DNA of 64,000 bases, taken from Litoditis marina. Its lineage: Eukaryota; Nematoda; Chromadorea; Rhabditida; Rhabditidae. How positions within the stretch are numbered: the first letter of the stretch is position 1; every line of letters starts with the position of its first letter. Under the pieces are notes generated by a model. The model saw only the letters and a program-made list of their open reading frames with translations. It did not search any database and had not been told where the DNA came from. The DNA lies in assembly GCA_964036275.1 (NCBI GenBank), contig OZ038434.1, forward strand, positions 2,564,560 through 2,628,559. The letters are read 5' to 3'. Shown piece after piece: positions 62,132-64,000 of the stretch. The position numbers and the translations under genes were made by a program.

Positions 62132-63677
62132 ATGACCACTACCACATCACTATTATTAGCTATTTTAGTATACGGTATGTTTCTTTTTGTTTTAAATAGC
62201 GACTCGTCTTGTCAATGTGGTGAGAATGGTGAGTTCGGGGCTGACCGTAGGATCAGATTTGAACTGAGATGGTTCGAGGGTTTCTTTCTAGTCATAGAAA
62301 TTGCCCACAAAAAAAATCGTAGTGTGATCAATATTAAAAAAACACCTTTCCGCCCGGTCTAAACAGTTTGTCAAATAGACACTTGCAAATATGGTCATAT
62401 TGATAGTACACACGACGTTCAGTAATTAACAGTGAAACCTTTCCAGTATTCTTTCGACTAGATCCCGATTATCTGTTCTAGGAACAAACATTGCGGATTA
62501 CTATAGAAAACCGTGTCTTCCTGCATTTCAGCCCCCTGGGTATACGGTATCGACCCTGGGAAAGTGGGCGGAGCCTGTTTATCGGAAGGAACGACACCAT
62601 GCTCGGAAAACAACACGAATTGCATCGAAGGAACTTGTTTATGTTCCAACTTCTACCGGTACATCGATGGGAACTGCGTAGCACACGACGAAAGTGAGCA
62701 TACCGTAATATTCCTGCCAGAGCGGTTACAACATTGAAAACGGAAGAAACCCCTTTGTTTTCAATAGTTTATTAAACTAAATCAAACATGGGTTGGAGTT
62801 TCGTCTAAACGGCGGGATAGGACAATATACACCGTATACGGTTGCTTTGGAAACAGTGTAACCTACCTATACCGTTCTCCTCGGGCTATATCGATACCCA
62901 ATGACCGAAACACCTTGTTTTCCAATCATTTGTGATTGATTCCCATTTTCAATTGATTTAGAGTTGTATGTACATTCAGTAGTGCACTCCGAAACTACAC
63001 TATACATCCAAAACTATATATTTGATCAAGCTACCAAAATGTTTCCCTGAACTTTGTTTGCACAGACTAAATTACGAAAAATAGCACAAACGATTCGAGA
63101 ACAACACAATGATAAAGCTTATCTGTTAGTCAATTGCACAGTCACGTGGAACATGTTAAACACAGCAGAACTCGGAAAGCTAGTTAGATCAAGTCGTGGT
63201 AATAAAGCGGTAGAGCAAATCATAGTAATCTTGGCTCATTTAGGTGAATACGTTATTTTGATCTAACTCTAACATAAGTGACATTGGTTGATGTGAAGGT
63301 AAACTATCTAACAACAAGAAAAGCGTCACTATTGAAGTTCACCGTAAGTGACATCACAAAACCTAATTATTCCAGGTCCTACCCTGGGCGTTCCCTGTCG
63401 GAGTGGAAGCGACTGTCGCGGTCAGGGAGAGTTCTGCTCCTCCTTCTCCATTTGCATGTGTCTATCCACACATGTTGATGTCGAGACGGCATGTCGGCCT
63501 GGTTGGTAATGTAATTTGTAGTTTGTATGTTTGTACGATCGAGAAACAAAAAGACACAGCAGAAATTCAGATAAACTGCATTTTCGCGGCTAGTCACGAG
63601 CCCGACTAAGAGTATTACCACTCCTTTCAGTTTGCGGTAGTGTTGCCTCCTTCTTGGCAGACAGGTGTGAAGCATGA
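62132..63677 (+). CDS. Small secreted cysteine-rich protein (EB/EGF-like modules)
   Basis: Exons: 62132-62228, 62532-62693, 63376-63501, 63631-63677; 432 nt, 143 residues, phases consistent. Exon 1 encodes a signal peptide (MTTTTSLLLAILVYGMFLF) and then CQCGENG. Exon 2 has GGACLSEGTTPCSENNTNC followed by CLCSNFYRYIDGNC, and exon 3 has GVPCRSGSDCRGQGEFC, ICMCL and TACRP. The C-x5-C ... C-x-C spacing with an aromatic after CxC resembles EB or EGF-like modules of nematode secreted proteins. Exon 4 gives a short tail ending DRCEA. If the AG|GTGTGA at 63664 is a donor instead, the gene would continue past the window. Function unknown; probably extracellular. Confidence 0.65.
63120..63173 (+). mobile_element. 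MITE family A, truncated copy in an intron
   Basis: CTGTTAGTCAATTGCACAGT, CACGTGGAACATGTTAAACA, CAGCAGAACTCGG; homology ends there. In intron 2 of the cysteine-rich protein gene. Confidence 0.6.
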
Positions 63678-64000
63678 TTAGGAACTTTGATGCGGAGGTC
63701 GAAAAAATCCAAATTACCAGGAGCTTTCTTCACTCTTTCAAGTGACGATAAAAGATATGTATCTGCGGAAACATTGTTGGTCCCGCTGTAAACATCACAT
63801 CCGTGCTCACTGCTCCGGGAGAAACAGATACCTATCTAAACTTCAGTGTTTCTCATCCCAAAACATGTTTTGTAATGTGGCAGCCGTTCTTGACCCCCAT
63901 TAAGTGTGCCTCTAAGTCCTCTCGAGAAGGTGCTTTCTTGCTCTTTATCCCACAAGGACCCTCCACGTTGCCTACCTTTCCACTATCCGCTAACCAAACA
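63678..64000. other. Right end of window, no supported feature
   Basis: Short reading frames only. It might hold further exons of the cysteine-rich gene, but no acceptor gave a convincing continuation. Confidence 0.4.

Noticed and set aside
1..64000. CRISPR array, bacterial operon or prophage
   Set aside because: Repeats are either microsatellites, the 39-bp minisatellite without unique spacers, or dispersed eukaryotic elements; all genes have spliceosomal introns.

Overview
The window looks like nuclear DNA from a rhabditid nematode. It is AT-rich, genes are split by introns that almost always end in a TTTTCAG-type acceptor, and it carries a tandem cluster of nematode-type chemoreceptor genes and an LHX3/4-class LIM-homeobox gene (C. 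elegans ceh-14 type). I assembled gene models by hand from splice sites, intron phase and protein family patterns. The exon coordinates in the evidence fields are predictions.

Layout. (1) 2.6-25.0 kb: four complete seven-transmembrane chemoreceptor paralogues of the Srh type, all on the plus strand, all with eight coding exons and the same intron phases (0,0,0,0,1,0,1). Their introns are loaded with mobile debris: MITEs, a SINE-like family with tRNA-like promoter boxes, LINE fragments, fold-backs, and a 39-bp minisatellite grown from a receptor gene's own 5' splice site. (2) 25.5-28.9 kb: a plus-strand gene for a spermidine synthase-fold (METTL13-like) methyltransferase-type protein with a predicted signal peptide or anchor. 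(3) 31.1-34.6 kb: two non-LTR retrotransposon reverse transcriptases, head to tail on the minus strand, one intact over the RT and one frameshifted. (4) 35.9-47.6 kb: ceh-14, eleven exons, two LIM domains and a homeodomain, with a 5.4-kb intron between them. (5) 49.2-53.1 kb: a convergent minus-strand gene for an unrecognised single-pass membrane protein. (6) 55.4-55.6 kb: a candidate two-exon minus-strand gene for a small secreted peptide. (7) 62.1-63.7 kb: a plus-strand gene for a small secreted cysteine-rich (EB/EGF-like) protein. The right half (29-61 kb) is rich in CT/GA microsatellites, which the receptor cluster nearly lacks.

How the genes relate. The receptors form one locally duplicated family and probably serve chemosensation. 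ceh-14 is a neuronal-fate transcription factor in C. elegans. The other genes have no evident functional link to one another. No bacterial genes, CRISPR arrays or rRNA genes were seen. The strongest oddity is the splice-donor minisatellite at 14411-15764. The best candidates for undescribed elements are the CACGTG-bearing MITE family (seven copies) and the tRNA-like SINE family (three copies, all in receptor introns).
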